DNA of 64,000 nucleotides from Staphylococcus haemolyticus. GTDB lineage: Bacteria; Bacillota; Bacilli; Staphylococcales; Staphylococcaceae. The position numbers were made by a program, and so were the translations under genes. The notes beneath the pieces were generated by a model, which did no database searches, was not told the origin of the DNA, and worked only from the letters and a program-made list of their open reading frames with translations. This document shows positions 17,257 to 27,511 of the stretch, one piece after another. The stretch spans positions 1,116,001 to 1,180,000 of the forward strand of contig NZ_CP035291.1 of assembly GCF_006094395.1 (NCBI RefSeq). The letters run 5' to 3'. The first letter of the stretch is position 1; every line of letters starts with the position of its first letter.

Positions 17257-18249
17257 ATGACAGTAACTATTTATGATGTTGCTAGAGAGGCCCGAGTATC
17301 TATGGCAACCGTTTCACGAGTAGTGAATGGTAATCAAAATGTTAAACCTGAAACTAGAAAAAAAGTTAATGAAGTAATCAAAAGATTAAATTATCGACCA
17401 AACGCTGTTGCAAGAGGACTAGCTAGTAAACGAACAACAACAGTAGGCGTTATCATTCCTGACATATCCAATATCTATTATTCTCAATTAGCTCGTGGTA
17501 TTGAGGATATAGCAACAATGTACAAATATCATTCTATAATTTCTAACTCAGATAATGATTCTGAAAAAGAAAAAGAAATATTTAATAATTTATTAAGTAA
17601 ACAAGTAGATGGTATTATCTTTTTAGGTGGAACGATTTCTGATGAAATTAAAGATTTAATTAATCAATCATCTGTTCCAGTCGTTGTATCAGGTACGAAT
17701 GGAAAAGATGACAATATCGCTTCCGTTAATATCGATTTCAAAACTGCAGCAATGGAAATTACTGAGCAACTAATTCAATCAGGTGCTAAAGAATTTGCAT
17801 TAGTAAGCGGTGATTACTCTAAAAAAGCTCAAGAAGATGTATTTAATGGTCTTAAAGAAGTAGTGGATTGTCATCAATTAAAATTAAATGAAACTGTGCA
17901 ATTCTCTGGATCTGAAAGTTATAAAGACGGCATTAAAGTATTCGAGGATTTGAAAGGGAATTTACCTGATGCCATTTTATCAATAAGTGATGAACAGGCA
18001 ATAGGTATTATGCATAGTGCATTAGATGCTGGTATTAGAGTACCAGAAGATTTACAAATTGTTAGCTTCAACAATACACGATTAGTAGAGATGGTAAGAC
18101 CAAAACTATCTAGTGTTATTCAACCATTATATGATATCGGTGCTGTAGGTATGCGTTTATTAACAAAATATATGAACGAAGAAGAAATTGAAGAACCTAA
18201 TGTTATTTTACCTCACCGTATTGAATACAGAGGTACAACCAAAGACTAG
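17257..18249 (+). CDS. ccpA: Catabolite control protein A
   Basis: A 330-residue LacI/GalR-family regulator. The N-terminal HTH ([22 protein letters not shown]) and hinge helix ([15 protein letters not shown]) are followed by a periplasmic-binding-protein-like core with [22 protein letters not shown]. It binds cre sites with HPr-Ser46-P to repress or activate carbon-metabolism genes. Length is standard. AAGGAGG at 17246-17252 is the ribosome binding site. Several cre-like sites occur within this same window (see acsA, fhs, nagE, pfkA). The gene is followed by a convergent acuC. Confidence 0.96.
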   Translation: MTVTIYDVAREARVSMATVSRVVNGNQNVKPETRKKVNEVIKRLNYRPNAVARGLASKRTTTVGVIIPDISNIYYSQLARGIEDIATMYKYHSIISNSDNDSEKEKEIFNNLLSKQVDGIIFLGGTISDEIKDLINQSSVPVVVSGTNGKDDNIASVNIDFKTAAMEITEQLIQSGAKEFALVSGDYSKKAQEDVFNGLKEVVDCHQLKLNETVQFSGSESYKDGIKVFEDLKGNLPDAILSISDEQAIGIMHSALDAGIRVPEDLQIVSFNNTRLVEMVRPKLSSVIQPLYDIGAVGMRLLTKYMNEEEIEEPNVILPHRIEYRGTTKD

Positions 18250-18347
18250 TAGTAAAAAAATAATTTATTATTAATAGTTACAATTTCAACACATATTAAC
18301 TGACTAACAGAGAAGGTATGTTATAAACTTTTAAGTTATAGTTGTTT

Positions 18348-18398
18348 TAAGGGAGCGGTATGATGATTTTAAAATTAAATCATCATACCGCTCCCTTA
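18348..18398. repeat. 22-bp perfect palindrome between ccpA and acuC
   Basis: Two perfect arms (18348-18369 and 18377-18398) reading TAAGGGAGCGGTATGATGAT and its complement, with a 7-base loop. The acuC stop codon (18396-18398 on the minus strand) is the last triplet of the right arm. Neither side has a T-run, so it is not a classical intrinsic terminator, although it is in the right place for a shared 3' end. Confidence 0.85.
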
Positions 18399-19553
18399 GT
18401 GTGTATACCAATGAACGATTCTACTTGCTCGTTCGTTGTTTTTCTGTGAGATTTCATATGTTCTGGGTATTGTTTGATAGTCGCGATAATCTTCTGTCCA
18501 ATGTTTAGGTAGGTTTACTGGTGAGTACGCACGCCATTTTTTAATCCATTGTTCTGGTAAAGGACCTTCTTGAATAGGTTTATTAATTAATGCTAAAAAT
18601 ATATGACTCCACGCTCTTGGGACTACTTGCCAAATATTATAACCTCCACCACCAAACATTAAAACTTTTCCATCTGTAAATTTGTGCGCTAATTTATTAA
18701 TTATATACGGAATTTCGTATAAAGTTTCTAATGAACAACTCATGTGTGTTAAAGGATCTAAGTAATGAATATCCACACCATGTACACTAAGTAGGATATC
18801 AGGTTTATAAGCCTCAATAACACTTGTCACGGATTCTTCAAAGACTTTTAAATAATTATCATGTTCAGTATAAGGTTCTAACGGTAAATTTACTGTATAA
18901 CCATAACCCAAATCTTCGCCACGTTCAGTGTAATGTCCTGAACCTGGAAATAAAAATTTACCTGTTTCATGGATGGAATAACACATGATCGTATTATCAG
19001 TATAAAGGCTCCATTGAGTCCCATCACCGTGATGCCCATCAGTATCAATGACCATCACACGCTGGTTATATTTAGTAGCAAGATATTTTGCTGTAATGGC
19101 AACATCATTATAAATGCAAAATCCATTGGCACGTCCGGGTAAACTATGATGTAATCCGCCACCTAAGTGACAACCATTTAATATATTTTCATTCATTATT
19201 TCATCTGCCAAATTAAGTGCACCGCCAACAATCCTTGCGCTATGTCTGTGCATATGTCGAAATTGGAATGTATCATCTGTATTTAATCCATATTTATTAG
19301 CCTCCGATGGACTTAAAATTCCATGAGACGCATGTTTAATTGCTTGTATATAATCATATTTATGAATTAAAGCCAATTCCTCTTCAGTGGCTATTCTAGG
19401 ATAAATAATTTGATCATCCTTCAACAATTTCATCATTTGGAGTAATTCTGTAGTTAATTTTAATCGCATTTGATTAAAAGGGTGGTTATCATTAAAACGA
19501 TATTTTAATAGTTCATCTGAATAGACATAACCCGTTCTTAAATTATTTTGCAT
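18396..19553 (-). CDS. acuC: Histone-deacetylase-family protein deacetylase AcuC
   Basis: A 385-residue zinc deacetylase of the class I HDAC fold. DTDGHHGDGTQWSLY, HLGGGLHHSLPG and GGGGYN supply the zinc and active-site residues. In Bacillus AcuC removes the acetyl group from AcsA and restores its activity. The frame is open upstream to 19625, but the proper start is the ATG at 19553: AAGGGG lies 10 bp before it, while the ATG nine bases earlier is too close. It follows acuA by 34 bp on the same strand; the acuB gene of Bacillus is absent between them. Confidence 0.92.
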   Translation of the reverse strand: MQNNLRTGYVYSDELLKYRFNDNHPFNQMRLKLTTELLQMMKLLKDDQIIYPRIATEEELALIHKYDYIQAIKHASHGILSPSEANKYGLNTDDTFQFRHMHRHSARIVGGALNLADEIMNENILNGCHLGGGLHHSLPGRANGFCIYNDVAITAKYLATKYNQRVMVIDTDGHHGDGTQWSLYTDNTIMCYSIHETGKFLFPGSGHYTERGEDLGYGYTVNLPLEPYTEHDNYLKVFEESVTSVIEAYKPDILLSVHGVDIHYLDPLTHMSCSLETLYEIPYIINKLAHKFTDGKVLMFGGGGYNIWQVVPRAWSHIFLALINKPIQEGPLPEQWIKKWRAYSPVNLPKHWTEDYRDYQTIPRTYEISQKNNERASRIVHWYTH

Positions 19554-19587
19554 AAATATCATACCCCTTAAATTTTTAACAGAAATC

Positions 19588-20220
19588 TTAAAATAAAAAT
19601 CGATTCTTATAACGTAAATCATCAAAAGACTGTTGCTGATCTAATGTAATTCTGTTACCAATTCTCGCCATTAAACAATTAGCTGGATGACTCGTAATTT
19701 CTGGATCATCAGTAGCAAATACTTCTAATCCACCTTTAGACATTAATTTTTGCATCATTTTTTTATATTCAAAAACATCTAATTTAGCTGATTTCAAATC
19801 CCAATGCCAATAATACTCAGTTGTCAAAACAATATAGTCTTCAAACTCATCTTGAGAAAGACTTAATGAAATAAGTTCACCACCAAGATGAAACTGTCTA
19901 AAATCACGATGTACTTCTATTGCACCTAACTCAATTAAATAGGGTAGCTGTCCTTCAGCCCATCTTTCAAATTCATCGGGATAGTGATATGTTACATACC
20001 CTATGACGTGTTTGTTTTCTCGAGCAATATAAATACGACCTTCAGGTAATTGCGTAATTTCTTTCAAAGCGTCAAATTGATCTTTTGCCGGTCTAAAGGC
20101 ATTTAAGGACTCATCGAAAGAAAGCGTTTTCAAATAAGTGCATGAAACAGGGCCTTCAATAGTGAAATGCTTATTGTTAATTATAAGGTGCTTGGTTACG
20201 TTTGTTTTAATGTGTTTCAT
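19588..20220 (-). CDS. acuA: Protein lysine acetyltransferase AcuA (GNAT)
   Basis: A 210-residue GNAT acetyltransferase. The acetyl-CoA-binding region IEVHRDFRQFHLGGELISLSL is in place around residues 98-120. In Bacillus AcuA acetylates the catalytic-loop lysine of AcsA and switches it off. It lies head-to-head with acsA across 164 bp and upstream of acuC, which fits a control unit. GGGAGTGAG precedes the ATG. ATTATA at 20247-20252 is a possible -10 (TATAAT on the minus strand). Confidence 0.92.
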   Translation of the reverse strand: MKHIKTNVTKHLIINNKHFTIEGPVSCTYLKTLSFDESLNAFRPAKDQFDALKEITQLPEGRIYIARENKHVIGYVTYHYPDEFERWAEGQLPYLIELGAIEVHRDFRQFHLGGELISLSLSQDEFEDYIVLTTEYYWHWDLKSAKLDVFEYKKMMQKLMSKGGLEVFATDDPEITSHPANCLMARIGNRITLDQQQSFDDLRYKNRFLF

Positions 20221-20312
20221 TCATCTCACTCCCAATATGAACTACTATTATAGTTATTTTATATTTATTTAGAGAAATAAACAAATTAAATTGTAATAAT
20301 TATCTAAAAATT

Positions 20313-20340
20313 TTGAATAACACAAAAATTAATGTATAAT
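20313..20340 (+). promoter_or_regulatory. SigA promoter of acsA
   Basis: TTGAAT (20313-20318), a 16-bp spacer and TATAAT (20335-20340) with an extended TG (TGTATAAT). Confidence 0.75.
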
Positions 20341-20348
20341 ACTTTTTA

Positions 20349-20363
20349 AAGAAAGCGATTTCA
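20349..20363 (+). promoter_or_regulatory. Candidate cre site at the acsA start point
   Basis: AAGAAAGCGATTTCA matches WTGNAANCGNWNNCW at 14 of 15 positions and starts about 8 bp after the -10, so it overlaps the expected transcription start. This predicts CcpA repression of acetate activation on glucose. Confidence 0.7.
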
Positions 20364-20384
20364 TTAAACAAGGGGGAGTTTACA

Positions 20385-22094
20385 ATGAAAGTAGAAGTAT
20401 TTGAAAGCGAGCAAGGTAATTATAATTTACAAGACTATGAAAAGACATATCAGGACTTTGATTGGGATAAAGTGAAAAAAGCTTTCTCATGGAATGAAAC
20501 AGGAAAAATAAATATGGCTTATGAGTGTATTGATCGTCATGTTGATAATGGTAAAGGCGATAAAATTGCACTTAATTATAGAGATGAAAAACGTAAAGAA
20601 CAATATAGTTTTAATGAGTTGAAAGTGCTATCAAATAAGGCTGCCAACGTTTTAGTAGATAAAGCGAATGTTCAAAAAGGGGATCGTGTATTTATCTTTA
20701 TGCCAAGAACGCCTGAACTATATTTTGCCTTTCTGGGTATTCTAAAAATTGGTGCTATCGTTGGTCCATTATTTGAAGCTTTTATGGAAAAAGCGGTAAC
20801 TGATAGATTAGAAAATAGTGAAGCAAAAGTCATTGTTACTACAAATAGTTTACTAGGCAGAATTCCTAAGGATAAATTACCTCACTTAGAAACAATAGTA
20901 GTTGTTGATGATGAAGTTGATGAACAATATGTTGATTTCAATAAAGAATTGAATCAAGCAAGTGAAGAATTTGATATTGAGTGGTTAAAAGAAGATGATG
21001 GTTTAATCTTACATTACACATCAGGTTCTACTGGTCAACCTAAAGGGGTATTACACGTTCAAAAAGCAATGTTACTTCATTATATTTCAGGTAAATATGT
21101 ATTAGATTTAAAAGAAGACGACATTTACTGGTGTACAGCTGATCCTGGTTGGGTTACAGGTACATCTTATGGTGTGTTTGCACCGTGGTTAAATGGTGTT
21201 ACAAATTGTATAGCTGGTGGTCGATTCTCCCCTGAACAATGGTATAGCATGATTGAAACATTTAAAGTAACAATTTGGTATACTGCGCCTACAGCATTAA
21301 GAATGTTAATGAGCGCTGGTGATGATGTAGTAGAAAAATATGATCTATCATCATTACGTTCAATTTTATCTGTTGGTGAGCCACTTAACCCTGAAGTTAT
21401 TAAATGGTCTAAAGATGTATATGATAAACGTGTATTAGATACATGGTGGATGACAGAAACAGGGGGCCATATGATTGTGAATTATCCTGCAGTTGACGTT
21501 AAATTAGGTTCTATGGGTAAACCATTACCGGGAATAGAAGCTGCTATTATAGATGACTCAGGTAATGTATTACCACCGAACAGAATGGGTAATTTAGCTA
21601 TTAAAAAGGGTTGGCCATCTATGATGTATTCAATTTGGAAAAACCCTGAAAAATATAATTCTTACTTTATTGGAGATTGGTACGTTTCTGGTGATTCAGC
21701 ATATCAAGATGAAGATGGTTATTTCTGGTTCCAAGGCCGTGTTGATGACGTTATTATGACTGCTGGTGAGCGTGTAGGTCCATTTGAAGTAGAATCGAAA
21801 TTAGTTGAGCATGAAGCAGTAGCTGAAGCGGGTGTTATCGGTAAACCAGATCCTGTCAGAGGCGAAATTATCAAAGCCTTTATTTCATTACGCCAAGGCT
21901 ATGAACCTTCTGATGAGCTAAAAGCAGATATTCGTAAATTTGTTAAAGAGGGGCTATCAGGTCATGCAGCACCAAGAGAAATAGAATTTAAAGATAAATT
22001 ACCTAAAACACGTTCTGGTAAAATTATGAGACGTGTGTTAAAAGCTTGGGAGCTTAATTTAGATGCAGGCGATTTAAGTACGATGGAAGATTAA
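20385..22094 (+). CDS. acsA: Acetyl-CoA synthetase (AMP-forming)
   Basis: A 569-residue ANL-superfamily enzyme that makes acetyl-CoA from acetate, ATP and CoA. The AMP-binding motif HYTSGSTGQPKGV starts at residue 210, the core motif is TWWMTETGGHM, and the C-terminal PKTRSGKIMRR holds the catalytic lysine (K546) that AcuA-type enzymes acetylate. Length matches Bacillus AcsA and is shorter than the 650-residue Gram-negative Acs. The ribosome binding site is AGGGGGAG. It is divergent from acuA-acuC and followed by a terminator. Confidence 0.94.
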   Translation: MKVEVFESEQGNYNLQDYEKTYQDFDWDKVKKAFSWNETGKINMAYECIDRHVDNGKGDKIALNYRDEKRKEQYSFNELKVLSNKAANVLVDKANVQKGDRVFIFMPRTPELYFAFLGILKIGAIVGPLFEAFMEKAVTDRLENSEAKVIVTTNSLLGRIPKDKLPHLETIVVVDDEVDEQYVDFNKELNQASEEFDIEWLKEDDGLILHYTSGSTGQPKGVLHVQKAMLLHYISGKYVLDLKEDDIYWCTADPGWVTGTSYGVFAPWLNGVTNCIAGGRFSPEQWYSMIETFKVTIWYTAPTALRMLMSAGDDVVEKYDLSSLRSILSVGEPLNPEVIKWSKDVYDKRVLDTWWMTETGGHMIVNYPAVDVKLGSMGKPLPGIEAAIIDDSGNVLPPNRMGNLAIKKGWPSMMYSIWKNPEKYNSYFIGDWYVSGDSAYQDEDGYFWFQGRVDDVIMTAGERVGPFEVESKLVEHEAVAEAGVIGKPDPVRGEIIKAFISLRQGYEPSDELKADIRKFVKEGLSGHAAPREIEFKDKLPKTRSGKIMRRVLKAWELNLDAGDLSTMED

Positions 22095-22112
22095 ACTTTA
22101 ATGAATATAAGT

Positions 22113-22145
22113 AAGCTAGGACAATTATTGGTCCTAGCTTTTTTA
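22113..22145 (+). terminator. Rho-independent terminator after acsA
   Basis: A perfect 10-bp stem AAGCTAGGAC / GTCCTAGCTT with an 8-base loop, then TTTT. Confidence 0.88.
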
Positions 22146-22427
22146 ATGATTAAAGTTGACCTAAGACGAAATAAAGGTTTTTGAGTTCATACTATGATGT
22201 ATTTTTACTTTAAATGTTTATATTTATAAAATAAATTTATTTAAATTAGCAGATTTATCATAAAATTAAGTTAAATTTTACACAAATCATTGGAAACGCT
22301 CTCAAAAATTCGACATCGCTTACATTGTTAGTTATTATTAATATGTAAGATTAAAAGAAACCTTAAGCAACTGATTTGAGGTATTCTTACATAAATCAAA
22401 TTATAATTAACAAGGGGTTGAAATAAG
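22146..22427 (+). other. Long upstream region of fhs
   Basis: About 280 bp without a gene. It holds a perfect cre match at 22290-22304. A possible promoter is TTGTTA (22325) with TGTAAGAT about 15 bp later, but the spacing is short. No riboswitch I recognise. Confidence 0.5.
22290..22304 (+). promoter_or_regulatory. Perfect-consensus cre site upstream of fhs
   Basis: TTGGAAACGCTCTCA matches WTGNAANCGNWNNCW at all 15 positions. It is 124 bp before the fhs start, upstream of the possible promoter, so CcpA could act as an activator or repressor here. Confidence 0.6.
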
Positions 22428-24095
22428 TTGGCACATTTATCAGATTTAGATATTGCTAATCAATCAGAACTAAAACCTATTGGAGAAATCGCTGAAAAAG
22501 CTGGAATCCCAGCAGACGCATTAGAACAATATGGTCACTATAAAGCTAAGATTGATATCAATCAAATCAAACCAAAAGACAACAAAGGGAAAGTCGTTTT
22601 AGTAACTGCAATGAGTCCAACACCAGCAGGTGAAGGTAAATCTACAGTTACTGTTGGATTATCTGATGCGTTCAACGAATTAAAGAAAAATGTAATGGTA
22701 GCTTTACGTGAACCAGCATTAGGACCTACATTTGGTATTAAAGGTGGGGCAACTGGTGGAGGTTATGCGCAAGTATTACCAATGGAAGATATTAACTTAC
22801 ACTTCAATGGTGACTTCCACGCAATTACTACTGCAAATAATGCTTTATCTGCATTTATCGATAACCATATACATCAAGGTAATGAATTAGGCATTGATGT
22901 ACGTCGTGTTGAATGGAAACGTGTATTAGACATGAACGACCGTGCATTACGTCATGTAAATGTTGGTTTAGGTGGACCTACTAACGGTGTACCTCGTGAA
23001 GATGGTTTCAATATTACAGTTGCCTCAGAAGTAATGGCAATCTTATGTTTAGCTCGTAATATTAATGACTTAAAAGAAAAAATTAGCCGTATTACTATTG
23101 GTTACACTCGTGATCGTAAACCAGTTACAGTTGCAGACTTAAAAGTTGAAGGCGCATTAGCAATGATTCTTAAAGATGCTATTAAACCTAACTTAGTTCA
23201 AACTATTGAAGGTACACCTGCATTAGTTCATGGTGGACCATTCGCTAACATTGCACATGGTTGTAACTCAATTTTAGCTACTGAAACAGCACGTGATCTT
23301 GCAGACATCGTTGTAACAGAAGCAGGATTCGGTTCAGACCTTGGTGCTGAAAAATTCATCGACATTAAAGCTAGAGAAGCTGGTTTTGAACCTTCAGCAG
23401 TAGTTTTAGTTGCAACAGTCCGTGCCCTTAAAATGCATGGTGGCGTAGCTAAAGATGACTTAAAAGAAGAAAATGTTGAAGCAGTTAAAGCTGGTATTGT
23501 TAACTTAGAACGTCATGTTAACAACATCCGTAAATTTGGTGTTGAACCAGTTATCGCATTAAATGCATTTATTCATGATACAGATGCTGAAACTGAAGCT
23601 GTAAAAGCTTGGGCTAAAGAAAATAACGTTAGAATCGCTTTGACTGAAGTATGGGAAAAAGGCGGTAAAGGTGGCGTTGAATTAGCTAACCAAGTACTTG
23701 AAGTTATTGAACAACCAAATGATTTCAAATTCTTATATGATTTAGATCAATCATTAGAAGAAAAAATTGAAACAATCGTTAAAGATATCTATGGTGGTTC
23801 TTCAGTTACATTTAGTAAAAAAGCTAAAAAACAACTAAAAGAATTTACTGACAATGGTTGGGGTCAATATCCAATCTGTATGGCTAAAACTCAATATTCA
23901 TTCAGTGATGATGCAACTGCTTTAGGTGCTCCAACTGATTTTGATATTACTATTAGAGAATTAGAGGCTAAAACAGGTGCAGGATTTATTGTTGCATTAA
24001 CAGGTGCAATCATGACTATGCCTGGATTACCTAAAAAACCAGCTGCATTAAATATGGACGTTACAGAAGACGGCCATGCAGTAGGCTTATTCTAG
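22428..24095 (+). CDS. fhs: Formate--tetrahydrofolate ligase
   Basis: A 555-residue enzyme that makes 10-formyl-THF from formate, ATP and THF for purine and fMet-tRNA synthesis. The P-loop-like [15 protein letters not shown] near residues 66-80 and [22 protein letters not shown] are family signatures. The start is TTG at 22428, set by AAGGGGTTG at 22412-22420. Formate is supplied under fermentation by pyruvate formate-lyase, which fits a carbon-controlled gene. Its codon use is of the highly expressed type. Confidence 0.95.
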   Translation: MAHLSDLDIANQSELKPIGEIAEKAGIPADALEQYGHYKAKIDINQIKPKDNKGKVVLVTAMSPTPAGEGKSTVTVGLSDAFNELKKNVMVALREPALGPTFGIKGGATGGGYAQVLPMEDINLHFNGDFHAITTANNALSAFIDNHIHQGNELGIDVRRVEWKRVLDMNDRALRHVNVGLGGPTNGVPREDGFNITVASEVMAILCLARNINDLKEKISRITIGYTRDRKPVTVADLKVEGALAMILKDAIKPNLVQTIEGTPALVHGGPFANIAHGCNSILATETARDLADIVVTEAGFGSDLGAEKFIDIKAREAGFEPSAVVLVATVRALKMHGGVAKDDLKEENVEAVKAGIVNLERHVNNIRKFGVEPVIALNAFIHDTDAETEAVKAWAKENNVRIALTEVWEKGGKGGVELANQVLEVIEQPNDFKFLYDLDQSLEEKIETIVKDIYGGSSVTFSKKAKKQLKEFTDNGWGQYPICMAKTQYSFSDDATALGAPTDFDITIRELEAKTGAGFIVALTGAIMTMPGLPKKPAALNMDVTEDGHAVGLF

Positions 24096-24141
24096 TAGAT
24101 TGAAGTACCGACTATTATAATGTACTATTATGTTACGTTGA

Positions 24142-24182
24142 AAACTGTCGACAAAGCGCAAAACTTTGTCGGCAGTTTTTTT
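24142..24182 (+). terminator. Rho-independent terminator after fhs
   Basis: A 15-bp stem AAACTGTCGACAAAG / CTTTGTCGGCAGTTT (one G-U pair), 7-base loop, then TTTTTT. Confidence 0.9.
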
Positions 24183-24237
24183 ATGAATTTGCTTTTGAAA
24201 CAAAATATGAATTTAATTAAATAAGATATTTCATCAG

Positions 24238-25152
24238 TTATGCAGATTGATTATTATTTAATTGCGGTTTTGTAAGTAAATGGTCATAGATATGATAACG
24301 TTTAGCGTGGCGGTATTCCTCTTTATCGATTACACCTTCAACAAGCATTCGTTTTAATACATAATGTTGACGATCAACACTGATTTTGACTTCTTTATAA
24401 GTTTTTAATTCACCATTCTCTTCATACGGTGTATACATATACGGGCTTTGTAATAAACCAATAAGGTAAGCAGACTGTGCAATATTTAAATCTTTCGGTG
24501 GAATACCGAATAAACTATAGGACGCAGACGCAATACCTGTAATATTGTTACCTTCATAATCTCTACCGAAAGGTACAATATTTAAATATGTATAGATGAT
24601 TTCATTTTTTGACAATAAATTTTCAAGACGCATTGCTAAAATAAGCTCATTTGCTTTTCGACTATATGTTTTTTTACTTGATAGCACTTGGTTTTTAACT
24701 AATTGCTGAGTAATTGTACTACCACCAGTGCTTTGATCAAGATTAAATACATCTTGTATCATTGCTCGTACGAGTGCTTTTGGAAGGATACCTTTATGTT
24801 TATAAAACATGGTATCCTCGGAAGAGGTAAGGGCTTTAATGACATTTGGATTGACGTGTTTAGGACCTACTATTAGAGAGTTCTCAGATTTATCATATTC
24901 ACTTAAGACATCAGAATTTTCATGATTTATTAAATCGTCACCTGCAAAATGCAAGACTTTCTGTTTTAATTCACGGTCACTTATTTTAGACGATTCATGC
25001 GTTAAATGATTAAAATAAATAACTGTACCTATAAATCCTATTAAACATATAAATAACCCAACACTAAATAATCCTACAATTGCATGTTTCGTTTTTTTGT
25101 AGAACTTTTCAAATGAATTAAACTTAGTATCTCTATTAATGTTGGTTAACAT
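24238..25152 (-). CDS. Monofunctional peptidoglycan glycosyltransferase (SgtA-like)
   Basis: A 304-residue GT51 transglycosylase that polymerises lipid II into glycan strands, without a transpeptidase domain. One membrane segment lies near residues 26-50 (AIVGLFSVGLFICLIGFIG). The GT51 motifs follow: EDTMFYKHKGI with the catalytic Glu, GGSTITQQLVKN, RKANELILAMRLE, and KNEIIYTYLNIVPFG. Staphylococci have two such enzymes; the location between fhs and tyrS matches S. aureus SgtA rather than SgtB. The GTG three codons upstream is rejected: AAGGTG is correctly spaced for the ATG at 25152. Confidence 0.85.
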   Translation of the reverse strand: MLTNINRDTKFNSFEKFYKKTKHAIVGLFSVGLFICLIGFIGTVIYFNHLTHESSKISDRELKQKVLHFAGDDLINHENSDVLSEYDKSENSLIVGPKHVNPNVIKALTSSEDTMFYKHKGILPKALVRAMIQDVFNLDQSTGGSTITQQLVKNQVLSSKKTYSRKANELILAMRLENLLSKNEIIYTYLNIVPFGRDYEGNNITGIASASYSLFGIPPKDLNIAQSAYLIGLLQSPYMYTPYEENGELKTYKEVKISVDRQHYVLKRMLVEGVIDKEEYRHAKRYHIYDHLLTKPQLNNNQSA

Positions 25153-25206
25153 CTCTTTCACCTTAAGCTTCCTGAAATTTAAATATAGTATACCATAATC
25201 ACTGAT

Positions 25207-25235
25207 TTGACTTTTATATTTTTAATACTTATAAT
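25207..25235 (+). promoter_or_regulatory. SigA promoter of the tyrS leader
   Basis: TTGACT (25207-25212), a 17-bp spacer and TATAAT (25230-25235). Transcription should start near 25242, about 290 bp before tyrS. Confidence 0.8.
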
Positions 25236-25241
25236 TAATTA

Positions 25242-25475
25242 CAATTCAATATATTTTGGATAAGAGGACAAGTAATATATTTGTGATTTCCAGAGAGTTA
25301 GTGGTAGCTGTGAACTAATAGTTGCACTTATATGAATACACCTCATTATGAATTGTCCAACGTTTATTAATGAACGTATCATTGATAGAGTGAATAGCAA
25401 TATGCTATTTAAGTATGGTGGTAACGTGCTCAAGCGCCCTTACATTTAACGATGTATGGGTGCTTTTTATTTTTC
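25242..25475 (+). ncRNA. Tyrosyl T-box riboswitch leader
   Basis: The classic parts are in order: AGAGGACAAGTAATAT at the stem I base, the distal CCAGAGAGTTAGTGGTAGCTG motif region, a specifier loop with GAATAC (TAC codon at 25337-25339, tyrosine), the T-box ATGGTGGTAACGTGC (25415-25429), and a terminator AGCGCCCTTACAT / ATGTATGGGTGCT with T-run to about 25474. Uncharged tRNA-Tyr should favour the antiterminator and tyrS expression. Confidence 0.92.
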
Positions 25476-25534
25476 ATAAATAGAGTATAGATCACTAAAT
25501 ATTAAAAATAAGTCTTTGTTTAGGAGGAATATAG

Positions 25535-26797
<1,263 letters not shown>

Positions 26798-26813
26798 TAA
26801 GGTGTAATTTTAT

Positions 26814-26859
26814 TGGCAATGTAGCGAAATCTTATAGACTTTGCGCATTGCCCTTTTTA
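26814..26859 (+). terminator. Rho-independent terminator after tyrS
   Basis: GGCAATGTAGCGAAA pairs with TTTGCGCATTGCC, followed by CTTTTTAT. One bulge in the stem. Confidence 0.85.
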
Positions 26860-26921
26860 TGAAAAATAAATAGAGTACGGGTATAATAAATGTGTTATAA
26901 AGATTAAAAAGAAGTGATGAA

Positions 26922-27392
26922 ATGACCAATAATAAAGAAGAAATTTTAATGAGTAGCTTTAGAGATTTGTTTAATAAAATAGGTTGGCTAAATAAGGATA
27001 AAATGGAACAGGCACTTAAGGGGTTCAAATCATCTGAAGTTCATTGCGTTGAAGCGATTAAAGAATATCAGAATCCCAATGTACAATATTTGGCGAATAA
27101 GCTATTTATGACAAGAGGTGCAATTAGTAAATTAACAAAACGTTTGCAGCAAAAAGGTTTAATTGAAAGTTTTAAAAGTAAAGACAATAAAAAAGAAATA
27201 TATTTTAAGTTAACTACACAGGGTGAAAGCGTTTATCAAATTCACTCTGAATTACATGAAACGTTTCAAAAAAGAGATCAAAGTGTTTTTGACAGCATGA
27301 CAGAAGATGAATTTAACAATATGATGACCTTCATTAATAGGTATAATCAACATTTGGATCAACTAATCGAACAAGAGCATCGATCATTATAA
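26922..27392 (+). CDS. MarR-family transcriptional regulator
   Basis: A 156-residue winged-helix protein. The recognition region is LANKLFMTRGAISKLTKRLQQKGLIES (residues 58-84), followed by a wing (KDNKKEIYFKLTTQG) and a C-terminal dimerisation helix. It lies 119 bp upstream of a drug-type transporter in the same direction but with its own terminator between, so it is probably the local repressor. A TATAAT at 26882-26887 is its likely -10. The start at 26922 is supported by GAAGTGATG; a second ATG at 26949 is less likely. Confidence 0.88.
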   Translation: MTNNKEEILMSSFRDLFNKIGWLNKDKMEQALKGFKSSEVHCVEAIKEYQNPNVQYLANKLFMTRGAISKLTKRLQQKGLIESFKSKDNKKEIYFKLTTQGESVYQIHSELHETFQKRDQSVFDSMTEDEFNNMMTFINRYNQHLDQLIEQEHRSL

Positions 27393-27407
27393 GAGATTAA
27401 ACTTAAA

Positions 27408-27436
27408 AACTCGCTTACAGGTTAAGCGAGTTTATA
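27408..27436 (+). terminator. Terminator after the MarR gene
   Basis: A perfect 10-bp stem AACTCGCTTA / TAAGCGAGTT (27408-27417 and 27423-27432) with a 5-base loop and a short T-tract (TTTATAT). Confidence 0.75.
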
Positions 27437-27445
27437 TGTTATATA

Positions 27446-27495
27446 TTGTTGACAAGGAAACAAAAAGAGAGTGTATTTTGTTGACGTGGAAACAA
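27446..27495 (+). promoter_or_regulatory. Two 18-bp operator-like boxes around the MFS promoter
   Basis: TTGTTGACAAGGAAACAA (27446-27463) and TTGTTGACGTGGAAACAA (27478-27495) differ at two bases and are 32 bp apart start to start, three helical turns. Each has TTGTT/AACAA symmetry. The first covers the -35 and the second lies just past the -10. They are the natural candidate binding sites for the adjacent MarR protein. Confidence 0.75.
27449..27477 (+). promoter_or_regulatory. Promoter of the MFS transporter gene
   Basis: A consensus -35 TTGACA (27449-27454), 17-bp spacer and a weak -10 TGTATT (27472-27477), within the two repeated boxes. Confidence 0.6.
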
Positions 27496-27511
27496 TATAT
27501 AGGAGGCACAT

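Noticed and set aside
25239..25433. 64-codon minus-strand open frame upstream of tyrS
   Set aside because: It lies fully over the T-box leader, has no ribosome binding site and no recognisable protein features.
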